Of a stretch of 64,000 bases of DNA, positions 51,844 through 60,031 are shown piece by piece. Source of the DNA: JBKEDF01 sp047975325 (GTDB lineage Bacteria; Pseudomonadota; Alphaproteobacteria; Rhodobacterales; Rhodobacteraceae); assembly GCA_047975325.1 (NCBI GenBank), contig JBKEDF010000098.1, positions 21,402 to 85,401 on the forward strand. Reading direction: 5' to 3'. The position numbers and the translations under genes are program-made. Each line of letters begins with the position of its first letter. Positions within the stretch are counted from its first letter, which is position 1. The notes under the pieces were generated by a model, which saw nothing but the letters and a program-made list of their open reading frames with translations, searched no databases and was not told where the DNA came from.

Positions 51844-53353
51844 GAACCGCCTCCTCGATATGATCAAGCGTGGTGCGCGCGGGCGTAAATTCCTCAATAA
51901 TCCGCCCGTCGCGCATATGCAGGATCCGGTCGGCGTTGAAATAGACCTCCGGGGCTTCATCCGAAATCAGCAGGATCGCCAGCCCATCCCTGGCAAGTTG
52001 GTCGACAATTGCGAAAATCCCCGCCCTTGCACCCACATCGACACCAACAGTCGGGCTGTCCAGGATCAGAAGCTTCGGTTCCGTGGCCAGCCACTTGGCC
52101 AGAACGATACGCTGCTGGTTACCGCCCGAAAGGGTCGAAACCGGATCTTCCGGCACCCCGATTTTCACCTTGAGCCGCCCGATCCAGTCATCAACCAGTG
52201 TTTTCTTCTTGCCCGGGGAAATCAGGTTGCCGGATCCAAGCAACCTGTCAAGCACCGTGACCACGGTATTGTCGGCGATGGATTGCGGCTGCACCAGACC
52301 CAGTGACAGCCGGTCTTCCGATACATAGGCGATCCCCGCGCGGATCGCATCGCGATTCGAAGGCATGGCCAGGGGTTGCCCCTGCCAGATGATCTGCCCC
52401 GCATCAGCGCGGGTCATGCCGAAAAGCGACAGGGCAAGCTCGGTCCGTCCCGAACCAAGGCGGCCGGTCAGGCCCACGATCTCCCCCGGGGAGATCATCA
52501 TGTCTATATCGGCATATTCACCATCACGGGTCAGGCCCCGCACCTCAAGAATGGGCGGGGCCTTATCAGACTTTTCGGGACGGGCGGCGTAATCGAAACT
52601 GCTGCCCGTCATCAATTCGGTCAGCCTTGCCTGGGTCATGCCCTCGGTCGGGTAGGTTCCGACATAAAGACCATCGCGCAGCACCGTCACGCGCGAGGAA
52701 ATATCCAGCACCTCCTTCAGGCGATGCGAAACGAAAACCACGGCAATATTCTGTTCGCTCAACCTTCGCACGATTTCAACCAGTGCGTCAGTTTCCTTCT
52801 GGCTCAGCGAAGCGGTCGGTTCATCCATGAAAACCAGCCGCGCCTCGGCAACAAGCGCACGGGCAATGGCGACCAGCTGGCGATTGGCGATGGACAGGCT
52901 GCCCACCGTCGCGTCCAGCGGGATATCCACATTCAGCCGCTTCAGGATGCCCCCCGCCTCGTCCCGCATTGCTGCGCGATCCACCAGACGGGGCTTGCGA
53001 CCAAGGTTCCTTTCAAAGGCGATATTTTCCGCGACGGTCATTTCAGGAAAAAGCGCCAGATCCTGCCAGATTACCTGAATGCCAAGCGCGCGTGCACGGG
53101 CCGGGTCAAGGCCGGTCATATCCTGTCCGTCCCATTCCATGATCGCACCGGGTTCGGGTTGATGCACGCCGCTGATCGTCTTGATCAGGGTGGATTTCCC
53201 GCAGCCGTTTTCGCCTGCGAGGCAAAGCACCTCCCCGGGATGGATATTGAAGGTGATATCATCCAGCGCCTGAACACCACCAAATCGCTTGGAGACATGT
53301 TCAAGCCGCAGCAGATAGCCACCATTCCCGGCATCTTTTGCCTCATCAGTCAT
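51836..53353 (-). CDS. ABC sugar transporter ATP-binding protein with two ATPase domains, RbsA type
   Basis: A 505-residue tandem ATPase. The first domain has Walker A GENGCGKST and Walker B LVFMDEPTASLS. The second has an altered Walker A GRLGSGRTEL, as usual in RbsA/MglA proteins, with signature LSGGNQQRIVLAKWLA and LLILDSPTVGVDVGAR, where Ser replaces Glu in the second domain. The C-terminal RDGRIIEEF is typical. It sits between the binding-protein gene and the permease genes in the operon. Asymmetric ATPase sites are normal for the family. Confidence 0.94.
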   Translation of the reverse strand: MTDEAKDAGNGGYLLRLEHVSKRFGGVQALDDITFNIHPGEVLCLAGENGCGKSTLIKTISGVHQPEPGAIMEWDGQDMTGLDPARARALGIQVIWQDLALFPEMTVAENIAFERNLGRKPRLVDRAAMRDEAGGILKRLNVDIPLDATVGSLSIANRQLVAIARALVAEARLVFMDEPTASLSQKETDALVEIVRRLSEQNIAVVFVSHRLKEVLDISSRVTVLRDGLYVGTYPTEGMTQARLTELMTGSSFDYAARPEKSDKAPPILEVRGLTRDGEYADIDMMISPGEIVGLTGRLGSGRTELALSLFGMTRADAGQIIWQGQPLAMPSNRDAIRAGIAYVSEDRLSLGLVQPQSIADNTVVTVLDRLLGSGNLISPGKKKTLVDDWIGRLKVKIGVPEDPVSTLSGGNQQRIVLAKWLATEPKLLILDSPTVGVDVGARAGIFAIVDQLARDGLAILLISDEAPEVYFNADRILHMRDGRIIEEFTPARTTLDHIEEAVHA

Positions 53354-53398
53354 GAAAATTACCCGTCAACGGGCACAAATGCCCTGCCAAGGAAAAGA

Positions 53399-53426
53399 CG
53401 GGGCCGCCCGGCAAGGACGGCCCCCG
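53399..53426 (-). other. Intercistronic stem-loop after the binding-protein gene
   Basis: CGGGGCCG and CGGCCC(C)CG form an eight-pair stem with one bulged C around an eleven-base loop, in the gap between the binding-protein and ATPase genes. On the minus strand it is followed by TCTTTTCC, so partial termination is possible. It is the third hairpin in the window found just after a binding-protein gene. Confidence 0.6.
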
Positions 53427-53431
53427 ACACA

Positions 53432-54433
53432 TCAGAGCCCCATGGCCGCGAGGTCGTCCACCGTGTCCGTGTTGATCTCAACCAACTGATCCACGATGAT
53501 ATCCTTGTTTTCGAAATCAGGCTGGACAACACCAAGGCCTTCAATTTCCATCCCGGCCTCGATCGCCTCACCATCGGCAACCATCTTGCCCAGCGTGACA
53601 AAAACCTCACCGGCCTGTTTGGGATTCCACATGAAGCCGCCCGACAGGACGCCATCATGCAAAAGCTTGCGCCCCTGCCCCGGAGAGAACGGACCAAGCA
53701 CCAGAATCTCACCCGATTTGCGACGTTCTTCCACGGCGCGCGCGGCCCCGATCGGCCCCTGGCTGCCAAAGGCGAGGAAACCCTTGAGATCTTCATGCGC
53801 CCGCATCAGATCCAGCGCGGTCTTGCGTGAGGCATCGACATCCTCGGCCACACCGTAACGGTCCTCGACCTGTTCCATGTCGGGAAAATTGGCCTCGATA
53901 TAGGCGATGGCGGCATCGGCCCATGCATTGTGCAACGGAACGGTCAGCCCGCCCACGAAGACCGCATATTTACCCTGCCCGCCCAGCATTTCACCAAGCT
54001 GCTTGCCATAAGCCTCCCCAAAACCCTGCGCCGAGGCCAGTTCGAAATCCCAATCGACATTCTGCTGATCGGGCGATTCATGGGTGATGACCTTGATCCC
54101 CTGTTCCATCGCGCGCGCCAGAACGGGTTCCAGCACTGCGGCATCATTCGGCACAACACCGATCACATCGACGCCCTGCGCGATCAGATCCTCGATGGCG
54201 CGCACCTGAAGCGCCGGATCCGCGCTGGTCGGTCCGATCATGAATGCTTCGACGCCAAGCTCCTCGGCCTTTTCCTTGATCCCGGCCTCCATCGCGTTGA
54301 ACCATGGAATGCCACCGATCTTGACAACGACGCCGATGGTGGTCTTGCCCTGTGCAAAGGCAGCACCTGCCAGCAATCCCGTGGCCGCCACAGCCCCGAA
54401 AAGCGCACGGCGGGTAAAATTCAGTCTGGACAT
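53432..54433 (-). CDS. ABC sugar-binding protein, RbsB/RhaS/LsrB-like
   Basis: A 333-residue periplasmic binding protein. The signal peptide has a twin-arginine (FTRRALFGA) and ends near GAAFAQ|G. The mature sequence TTIGVVVKIGGIPWFNAMEAGIKEKA is typical of RhaS/LsrB-like receptors, with the PNDAAVLEPVLARAMEQGIK segment following. The start at 54433 has GGGGAGGAATATCC upstream. It is the first gene of the importer operon and lies next to the perfect LacI operator. The ligand may be a furanose or ketose; AI-2 cannot be excluded from sequence. Confidence 0.91.
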   Translation of the reverse strand: MSRLNFTRRALFGAVAATGLLAGAAFAQGKTTIGVVVKIGGIPWFNAMEAGIKEKAEELGVEAFMIGPTSADPALQVRAIEDLIAQGVDVIGVVPNDAAVLEPVLARAMEQGIKVITHESPDQQNVDWDFELASAQGFGEAYGKQLGEMLGGQGKYAVFVGGLTVPLHNAWADAAIAYIEANFPDMEQVEDRYGVAEDVDASRKTALDLMRAHEDLKGFLAFGSQGPIGAARAVEERRKSGEILVLGPFSPGQGRKLLHDGVLSGGFMWNPKQAGEVFVTLGKMVADGEAIEAGMEIEGLGVVQPDFENKDIIVDQLVEINTDTVDDLAAMGL

Positions 54434-54516
54434 GGATATTCCTCCCCTTTTTCTGGCCACAAAAACCCATACTGCGGGGCATGGGTTTCACTATATATTT
54501 CCATCTGACGCTTTTT

Positions 54517-54532
54517 GCTAAAACCTTTTAGC
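54517..54532. promoter_or_regulatory. LacI-family operator
   Basis: GCTAAAACCTTTTAGC is a perfect palindrome of seven-base arms around CC, the classic layout of LacI-family operators. It lies between the minus-strand transporter operon (start 54433) and the LacI gene (start 54633). On the minus strand TTAGCA, 18 bases, TATATA could form a promoter whose -35 element is inside the operator. Confidence 0.85.
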
Positions 54533-54632
54533 TACTTCCGTCAACAGAAATTTCCGCTATCAATACCATGATGAACCATACCGGGCGCAGCCCGTATCGG
54601 CCAATGGCGAAGATGGAGATCAGGCAATAGCC

Positions 54633-55655
54633 ATGACGAAATCGAAACGGAAAACAACGATCAAGGATCTTGCCAAGGCTGCGCAAACCTCGGCGGCAAC
54701 GGCCAGTCTGGTGATGAACGATGCCTGGAAGGAACACCGGATCAATCCCGAAACGGCAAAACGGGTTCAGATGCAGGCACGGCATCTTGGGTATCAGCCC
54801 AATCAACGGGCCCGGGCGTTGCGGCTCAAGCGTTCATCGCTTGCCGGGCTGATCATTCCCCATCACCGCAACCGTTTCTTCGCCGGTCTGACGGAACATT
54901 TCGAACAGGAATCGCATCGGCGCGGCCTGGTGCCGATCATAGGCAGCACCCAGCGCGAACCGGAACTGGAGGCAAAGGTCGCCGCCTCCATGATCGCGCA
55001 GGATGTGGAATTTCTGGTCCTTGCCGGAATAGACTCACCTTCGGAAATCAACAGGATGTGCCGTCAGGCGGGGGTGCGCTGCGTGAATGTGGACCTTCCG
55101 GGGGATGAGGCATTTTCCGTCGTGACAGATAACGAAGGCGGCGCACGTCAGTTGACCAGCCGCCTTCTGGCCAATCTGCCCCAGGAGGCACCGGTAATGT
55201 TTCTGGGTGGCCGCGCGGGGGAATATGCTACCGATTTGCGGATCCGTGGTTTTCTTGCCGCCCATGAGGAGGCCGGTCGTGACACGCGCAATATCCAGAT
55301 TACCTGCTGCGGTTACAGCCCGCTTGCCGCCCATGACGCATTGCAGCAAATGATCCGGGCAGGGAAACCTCTGCCCTCCGCATTGCTGGTGAATTCCATT
55401 ACCGCCTTCGAAGGTTTTGCAACCTTTTGGCGCGATCATCCGGAAGGTTTTTCCGGGGTGCGGGTCGCCTGTTTTGACTGGGATCCCTTCGCCTTTTGCC
55501 TGCCGATTGAAACCATCATGTTGCGGCAGGATGTCGAGGGGTTAATCGCACACTGCTTCGATTGGTTCGATGCCAGCCAGAGCCGTGCAGGGGAAATCAC
55601 CATGGTCGCCCCACAGTTTGCCACGAATCGAATTGCGCCCGGGAAAAAGGAATGA
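54633..55655 (+). CDS. LacI-family transcriptional regulator
   Basis: A 340-residue repressor. The N-terminal helix-turn-helix TTIKDLAKAAQTSAATASLV (about 8-27) and hinge helix QRARALRLKRS are followed by a periplasmic-binding-protein-like ligand domain (about 65-330) with VACFDWDPFAFCLP near the C-terminus. It is divergent from the sugar importer operon, with a palindromic operator between, and is followed four bases after its stop by the FrcK-like kinase gene. It probably represses the importer, epimerase and kinase genes until the sugar or its phosphate binds. Confidence 0.93.
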   Translation: MTKSKRKTTIKDLAKAAQTSAATASLVMNDAWKEHRINPETAKRVQMQARHLGYQPNQRARALRLKRSSLAGLIIPHHRNRFFAGLTEHFEQESHRRGLVPIIGSTQREPELEAKVAASMIAQDVEFLVLAGIDSPSEINRMCRQAGVRCVNVDLPGDEAFSVVTDNEGGARQLTSRLLANLPQEAPVMFLGGRAGEYATDLRIRGFLAAHEEAGRDTRNIQITCCGYSPLAAHDALQQMIRAGKPLPSALLVNSITAFEGFATFWRDHPEGFSGVRVACFDWDPFAFCLPIETIMLRQDVEGLIAHCFDWFDASQSRAGEITMVAPQFATNRIAPGKKE

Positions 55656-55659
55656 TGCG

Positions 55660-56301
55660 GTGAAAACCGAAACGACACTCACAGCACTGACAGAACGGCT
55701 TGCAACGATGGCGCGGGCGCCCTCGCGAAGTCTCATCGCGCTGGCAGGCCCCCCCGGCGCGGGAAAAAGCCATATTGCCGAGGCATTGATGACCGCGCTG
55801 GACAAGCAGGTCCCGGGCCAGGCCGCCATATTGCCCCTTGACGGCTATCATTTCGACGACACCCTGCTGGACGCACGGGGGCATCGGTTGCGCAAGGGCG
55901 CGCCCTTCACCTTCGATGTCGATGGCTTTGCGGTGATGCTCGACCGACTGGGGGCGGATGACGGTCGTGATATCGTCGTGCCGGTCTTTGATCGCAGCAT
56001 TGAAATCGCCAGGGCCGGCGCACGCGTCATTCCGCCATCAGTACGGCTGATCATCGTTGAAGGAAACTATCTGCTGCTGGACGATCCGGCCTGGACAATA
56101 TTGGACCGCCATTTCGCCCTGACGATCTTCATCGATGTGCCAGAGACAGTGCTCAGGCAACGGCTTACCTCGCGCTGGACCGATCTGGACCCGGCAGAGG
56201 CGGAACGGAAACTGGAAGCCAATGATTTTCCCAACATGCGCCTGGTCCTCGCCCAAAGCCGCGCGGCTGATCTGTACCTGCCGAATGGTGGTGGGGCATG
56301 A
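55660..56301 (+). CDS. Nucleoside/nucleotide kinase-like protein (FrcK/PanK-like P-loop kinase)
   Basis: A 213-residue P-loop kinase: Walker A GPPGAGKS (about 31-38), then LPLDGYHFDD (substrate Asp/His region), RKGAPFTFDVDGF, VPVFDRSIEIARA and IIVEGNYLLL (Walker B-like). It resembles uridine kinase/pantothenate kinase-like proteins found in sugar transport operons (FrcK). The start is GTG at 55660, just after the lacI stop, with AAGGA about ten bases upstream; ATG codons further in would remove part of the fold. With the ROK kinase it gives two possible sugar kinases to the cluster. Confidence 0.82.
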   Translation: MKTETTLTALTERLATMARAPSRSLIALAGPPGAGKSHIAEALMTALDKQVPGQAAILPLDGYHFDDTLLDARGHRLRKGAPFTFDVDGFAVMLDRLGADDGRDIVVPVFDRSIEIARAGARVIPPSVRLIIVEGNYLLLDDPAWTILDRHFALTIFIDVPETVLRQRLTSRWTDLDPAEAERKLEANDFPNMRLVLAQSRAADLYLPNGGGA

Positions 56302-56319
56302 TATGCCAGCGGATCGGTT

Positions 56320-56997
56320 TTACGACGGAACGGTTTCTATGATAGCGGCGACATGGCGCAGGTGGATACGCACGGCCTCACCGGCCATTGCCCGATCACC
56401 CAACGCGATCGCATCGAAAATCCGCTGATGCTGTTCCCCCAGAACATGGCGCGCTGACGGAACATGGGTTTCAACCCGGCGTTCGCGCCAACGCGCCTCA
56501 CCCCGTAATTGCCGGACCAGATCGTAGATTTCCAGAAACAGCGCATTGTCCGCCAGTTCGGCAATACGATAGTGAAAAACCTCATCCGCCAGATCATAGT
56601 CGTCCGGCGATTGTGTCCGGCGGGTGTGTTCCGTCAAAACCGCAAGCTGGGCAAGATCCTCGGCAGATCGTTGGGTGGCGGCCAGTTCGGCCATGCGCGG
56701 CTCGATCTGCAATCGTACTTCCATCAATTCGGCAAAGGTGACCCGCCCGGCCAGAAGGCGCGATCGGGTCTTGCCGGGATGGGGTGGCGGGGTCACGAAG
56801 GTTCCCTGCCCGTGCCGCCGAAAGATCCGGCCACGATATTGCAGATGATCCAGCGCCGTCCGCAGCCGGCGCCGCGACACGCCCAGCATTTCGGCCATGG
56901 CCCGTTCGGGGGGAAGGCGGCCACCATCGGAATGGGCGGTCAAAAGGATGGGATCAAGCGCCGCGATAACCTGTTCAATTTCATTGGGCGCATCCAT
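56320..56997 (-). CDS. GntR-family regulator, FadR subfamily (FCD domain)
   Basis: A 225-residue regulator. The winged helix is seen in RLPPERAMAEMLGVSRRRLR (about 27-46) and HGQGTFVTPP; the all-helical FCD domain follows, with metal-ligand style residues in DEVFHYRIAELADNALFLEIY and HQRIFDAIALGD. It is the last gene of the operon GGT - TauE/SafE - GntR, separated by three bases from the exporter gene. A perfect palindrome before the GGT gene is the probable operator, so the operon would be autoregulated. Confidence 0.9.
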   Translation of the reverse strand: MDAPNEIEQVIAALDPILLTAHSDGGRLPPERAMAEMLGVSRRRLRTALDHLQYRGRIFRRHGQGTFVTPPPHPGKTRSRLLAGRVTFAELMEVRLQIEPRMAELAATQRSAEDLAQLAVLTEHTRRTQSPDDYDLADEVFHYRIAELADNALFLEIYDLVRQLRGEARWRERRVETHVPSARHVLGEQHQRIFDAIALGDRAMAGEAVRIHLRHVAAIIETVPS

Positions 56998-57000
56998 GAG

Positions 57001-57831
57001 TCATGCCCCGAACAAATCCAGAAACATACGCAGCGATGTGAAGGATAAAAAGACCCCGAAAGCCAATCGCAAGGCACGGCGGGGAATGGAATGGGCCAGT
57101 TTCACCCCAAGTTGCGAAAACGTCGTCGTCAGCGGGATGATGACCGCAGCCGCCAGCAGATTGACATATCCCAGCGAAAATGGTGGCCGCCCTTCAACCC
57201 CCAGCCCGGTCATGGCATAGATTGTCGCCCCCGGCAGCCCGATCAGGAACCCTATCGCCGCAGAGGTCCCCACCGCACGGCGGATATCGTAACCCAGAAA
57301 ATTCAGGAGTGGCACGCCAATCGTGCCGCCTCCGATGCCCATCATCGCACTCAGGGCGCCGGCGACCACACCAAACCCCGCCCAGACCGGTTTGGAAAAC
57401 CCTTTCGGTTCCGGGTCCGAACGCCCTTTGCGCAGGATCATGTCAGCGGCCACCACCAGTGCCACCGTCGCAAAGACGGCAACCAGCACATTGCCAGAAA
57501 CATATCCGCCCATGAGGCCACCGATAACCACCCCGACCAGAAGCGATGGCGCCCAGAGTTTAAGAAGATCGGTATCAATGGCGCCACGCCTGTAATGCCC
57601 CCAGCCGGAGGAAAGCGAGGTGAAGACAATGGTGGCAAGTGATGTCCCCACCGCAAGCTTCATCGTCAGTTCCGGCTCCATCCCGGCAAGGGTCATCGCG
57701 AAATAAAGCGCGGGGACAATCACGATCCCGCCACCCACGCCCAAAAGCCCGGCAAGGACCCCCCCGGCAATCCCTGCGCCTATGGCAACAGCCGCCAGTT
57801 CCATCAATGTCGCGAAGGAGAAACCCTCCAT
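57001..57831 (-). CDS. TauE/SafE-family sulfite/organosulfonate exporter-like membrane protein
   Basis: A 276-residue protein with seven to eight predicted membrane segments and the repeated family motif: AGLLGVGGGIVIVPALYF near the N-terminus and MMGIGGGTIGVPLLNFLGY in the second half. The family moves sulfite, sulfoacetate or related anions. It follows the gamma-glutamyltransferase gene by 74 bases and precedes the GntR gene. A link between gamma-glutamyl compound breakdown and sulfur anion export is plausible if glutathione or a conjugate is the substrate; this is inference. Confidence 0.88.
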   Translation of the reverse strand: MEGFSFATLMELAAVAIGAGIAGGVLAGLLGVGGGIVIVPALYFAMTLAGMEPELTMKLAVGTSLATIVFTSLSSGWGHYRRGAIDTDLLKLWAPSLLVGVVIGGLMGGYVSGNVLVAVFATVALVVAADMILRKGRSDPEPKGFSKPVWAGFGVVAGALSAMMGIGGGTIGVPLLNFLGYDIRRAVGTSAAIGFLIGLPGATIYAMTGLGVEGRPPFSLGYVNLLAAAVIIPLTTTFSQLGVKLAHSIPRRALRLAFGVFLSFTSLRMFLDLFGA

Positions 57832-57905
57832 CCTTAACTCCTTGTCACTGCTTGCGAGGCCGCATGTTGCCCCTCTTTCATGCGTGATAGCGATCAGATC
57901 ACAAC

Positions 57906-59696
57906 CTACCGCCCGACCGCATAGGCCTGCATCAACCTTGGCGTTGCGGCTGCGGTCAAAACTCCGTCGGGATCGCGACGCGCCGCTGTAAGGCGACCGA
58001 TGCTCCAGGGTTCGGCGACCGTAACCTCATGACCACGGGCCCGCAGGTCGGTGATTACCGTCTCTTTGAAATTCGGCTCCACCATCAACGCGCCGGGCCG
58101 GGCCTTTCGCGGATAGAAGCTGGCCTGAAAATGACTGCTGTGGAAAAGCGGGGAATCAATTCCCTGCTGCATGCCCAGCCCATGGTGGACATAACGCAGG
58201 AACCAGATGAGCTGCCACTGGTCCTGTTGATCACCCCCCGGCGTGCCAAAGGCAATCCGCGTTCCATCCTTTTCGGCCATCGAGGGGGTAAGGGTCGTCC
58301 GAGGCCGCGCGCCGGGATTTAACGATGAAGGCAGGCCCTCCCGCAGCCAGAACATCTGCGCCCGGCTGTTCAGCGGAAAACCCAGCCCCGGAATGACGGG
58401 GTTCGATTGCAGCCAGCCCCCCGAAGGCGTGGCGCTGACCATATTGCCCCAGCGGTCAATCACATCCAGATGCACCGTATCACCGCGCCGTTCCGTCAGA
58501 TGTGCCATGGTCGGCTCCCCCGCACTGGCGCCGCCGGCAGCATTGAAATCGGTTCCGGCGCGGAGAATGGCATCCTCAGCCAGGTGTTCCAGCCCCGGCA
58601 GACGCCCCGGGCGCTGTTCGAGGCTGGCCCGGGGCCCGATCAGTTTTGCCCGCTCGGCAGCATATTTATCCGATAGGAGGTACGGCATCGGGATATCGAA
58701 AAAATCCGGATCGCCGTAATAGGCTTCCCGGTCAGCATAGGCGAGTTTCATCGCCTCGGTCACAACATGAACGAAATCGGCCCCCATCGGGTCCATGGCG
58801 GCCAGATCGAAATGTTTCAGGATCTGCAAGCCCTGCAGGAGCACCGGCCCCTGTGACCAGGGCTGTGTCTTGTAAACCTGCCAGTCGTGGTAGTCGATGC
58901 TCAGGGGTTCCTCCCAACGGGCCTGCCAAGTGGCAAGATCCTCACGCAACAAGACCCCCGAATGGGCGCTTTCGGAGACATCCATCACACAGGCATCGGC
59001 AAGATAGGTGCAGATCGCATCGGCCACGAAACCCCTTGACCAGGCACCACGAGCGGCATCGATCCGGGCTTCGCGGCTATCGCCCCGGGCTTCGTTCACC
59101 AACCGCTGATAGGTGGCAGCAAGGTCAGGGTTGCGAAAAAGTGACCAGGGTTCCGGCGTGGCACCGCCCGGCATCCAGGTTGCGGCACTGCTGGGCCATT
59201 CGTCGCGAAAGAAATCGGCAAGCCCCGCGATGGTCGCCACGACGCGTGGCAATACGGGATGCCCGTCGCGCGCATAGGTGATGGCAGGGGCAATGACATC
59301 GGCAAGCTCCATCGTGCCGTGATCGCGCAGCATCAGCATCCAACCGTCGAAGGCCCCCGGAATCACCGTGGCCAAAAGCCCGGATCCGGGGATCAGCCCA
59401 TTACCGAACTGTTTTCGGTAATGTTCCATTGTTGCAAGTCTTGGGGCAGATCCTTGGGCAGAAAGAACCTTTCTCTGTTCGATTTCTGCAAGATAAACTA
59501 TGGCAGGCAAATCCCCCGCCGGGCCGTTCAGATGCGGTTCGACAACCTGCAGCGCAAGCCCGGTTGCCACCGCCGCATCAAAGGCATTGCCGCCTTTTTC
59601 AAGGATCCCCATCCCCACGGCAGAGGCAATCCAATGAGTGGAGGTTACGGTGCCGAAAGTACCTCGGATATCGGGACGTGTGGTAAAATCGGTCAT
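57906..59696 (-). CDS. Gamma-glutamyltransferase family protein
   Basis: A 596-residue Ntn-hydrolase. The self-processing site is in GDTVHLDVIDRWGNMVSAT, where the Thr before V aligns with the nucleophile threonine of E. coli GGT (TTH becoming TVH). The region NAFDAAVATGLALQVVEPHLNG and the PGGDQQDQWQLIWFL substrate loop are typical of the family. No clear Sec leader is visible, unlike classical periplasmic GGT, so location is uncertain. The start at 59696 has AAGAGAGATAT upstream; an extension to 59771 would run across the palindrome. It probably hydrolyses glutathione or other gamma-glutamyl compounds; acylase-type relatives cannot be excluded. Confidence 0.88.
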   Translation of the reverse strand: MTDFTTRPDIRGTFGTVTSTHWIASAVGMGILEKGGNAFDAAVATGLALQVVEPHLNGPAGDLPAIVYLAEIEQRKVLSAQGSAPRLATMEHYRKQFGNGLIPGSGLLATVIPGAFDGWMLMLRDHGTMELADVIAPAITYARDGHPVLPRVVATIAGLADFFRDEWPSSAATWMPGGATPEPWSLFRNPDLAATYQRLVNEARGDSREARIDAARGAWSRGFVADAICTYLADACVMDVSESAHSGVLLREDLATWQARWEEPLSIDYHDWQVYKTQPWSQGPVLLQGLQILKHFDLAAMDPMGADFVHVVTEAMKLAYADREAYYGDPDFFDIPMPYLLSDKYAAERAKLIGPRASLEQRPGRLPGLEHLAEDAILRAGTDFNAAGGASAGEPTMAHLTERRGDTVHLDVIDRWGNMVSATPSGGWLQSNPVIPGLGFPLNSRAQMFWLREGLPSSLNPGARPRTTLTPSMAEKDGTRIAFGTPGGDQQDQWQLIWFLRYVHHGLGMQQGIDSPLFHSSHFQASFYPRKARPGALMVEPNFKETVITDLRARGHEVTVAEPWSIGRLTAARRDPDGVLTAAATPRLMQAYAVGR

Positions 59697-59715
59697 ATAT
59701 CTCTCTTGATCTACA

Positions 59716-59742
59716 CGTGAACCAATCATGAATTGGTTCACG
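59716..59742. promoter_or_regulatory. Long palindromic operator upstream of the GGT operon
   Basis: CGTGAACCAAT and ATTGGTTCACG are perfect eleven-base inverted repeats around a five-base CATGA loop, 20 bases upstream of the GGT start. GntR/FadR-type regulators often bind TGGT-N-ACCA style dyads, so the GntR protein encoded at the operon end is the best candidate. The same sequence could form a hairpin near the 5' end of the transcript. Confidence 0.75.
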
Positions 59743-59953
59743 ATAGCGTACTCCTTGCGCCTGTCAATCACCCAGTTGTCCCCGCGAAAAATCGGTGGGG
59801 AAAAACCCTCCAGACCCGGGAAACGGCTTCGGGAAAGGCGGAATGATGCAAATGAACGCCCATAACGCTACGCCAAACCCGGTTTTTCTTGTTGCTGCCA
59901 TCATTTGGCGCTATTTCGTGGCGTAATGTACAAACCGCGGGGCCGGATCGCGT

Positions 59954-59965
59954 TGCGTATACGCA
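59954..59965. promoter_or_regulatory. Perfect palindrome before the exopolysaccharide operon
   Basis: TGCGTATACGCA is a twelve-base self-complementary sequence about 67 bases upstream of the ExeA-like gene. It shares TTGCGTATA with the palindrome at 45334-45346. A dimeric regulator is likely, but no particular one can be named. Confidence 0.4.
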
Positions 59966-60031
59966 GCCTTCGGGTGGAGGAACGCGAATTTTTTACGGGC
60001 CAGACCTCCTGCGCGAGGCCCCCGATCGGAT

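Larger units (their letters stand above)
59697..60031. other. Divergent intergenic region, GGT operon / exopolysaccharide operon
   Basis: These 335 bases hold two palindromes, at 59716-59742 beside the GGT start and at 59954-59965 before the ExeA-like gene. No coding sequence is convincing; the overlapping short frames do not have binding sites. Promoters for both divergent operons should lie here. Confidence 0.55.
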
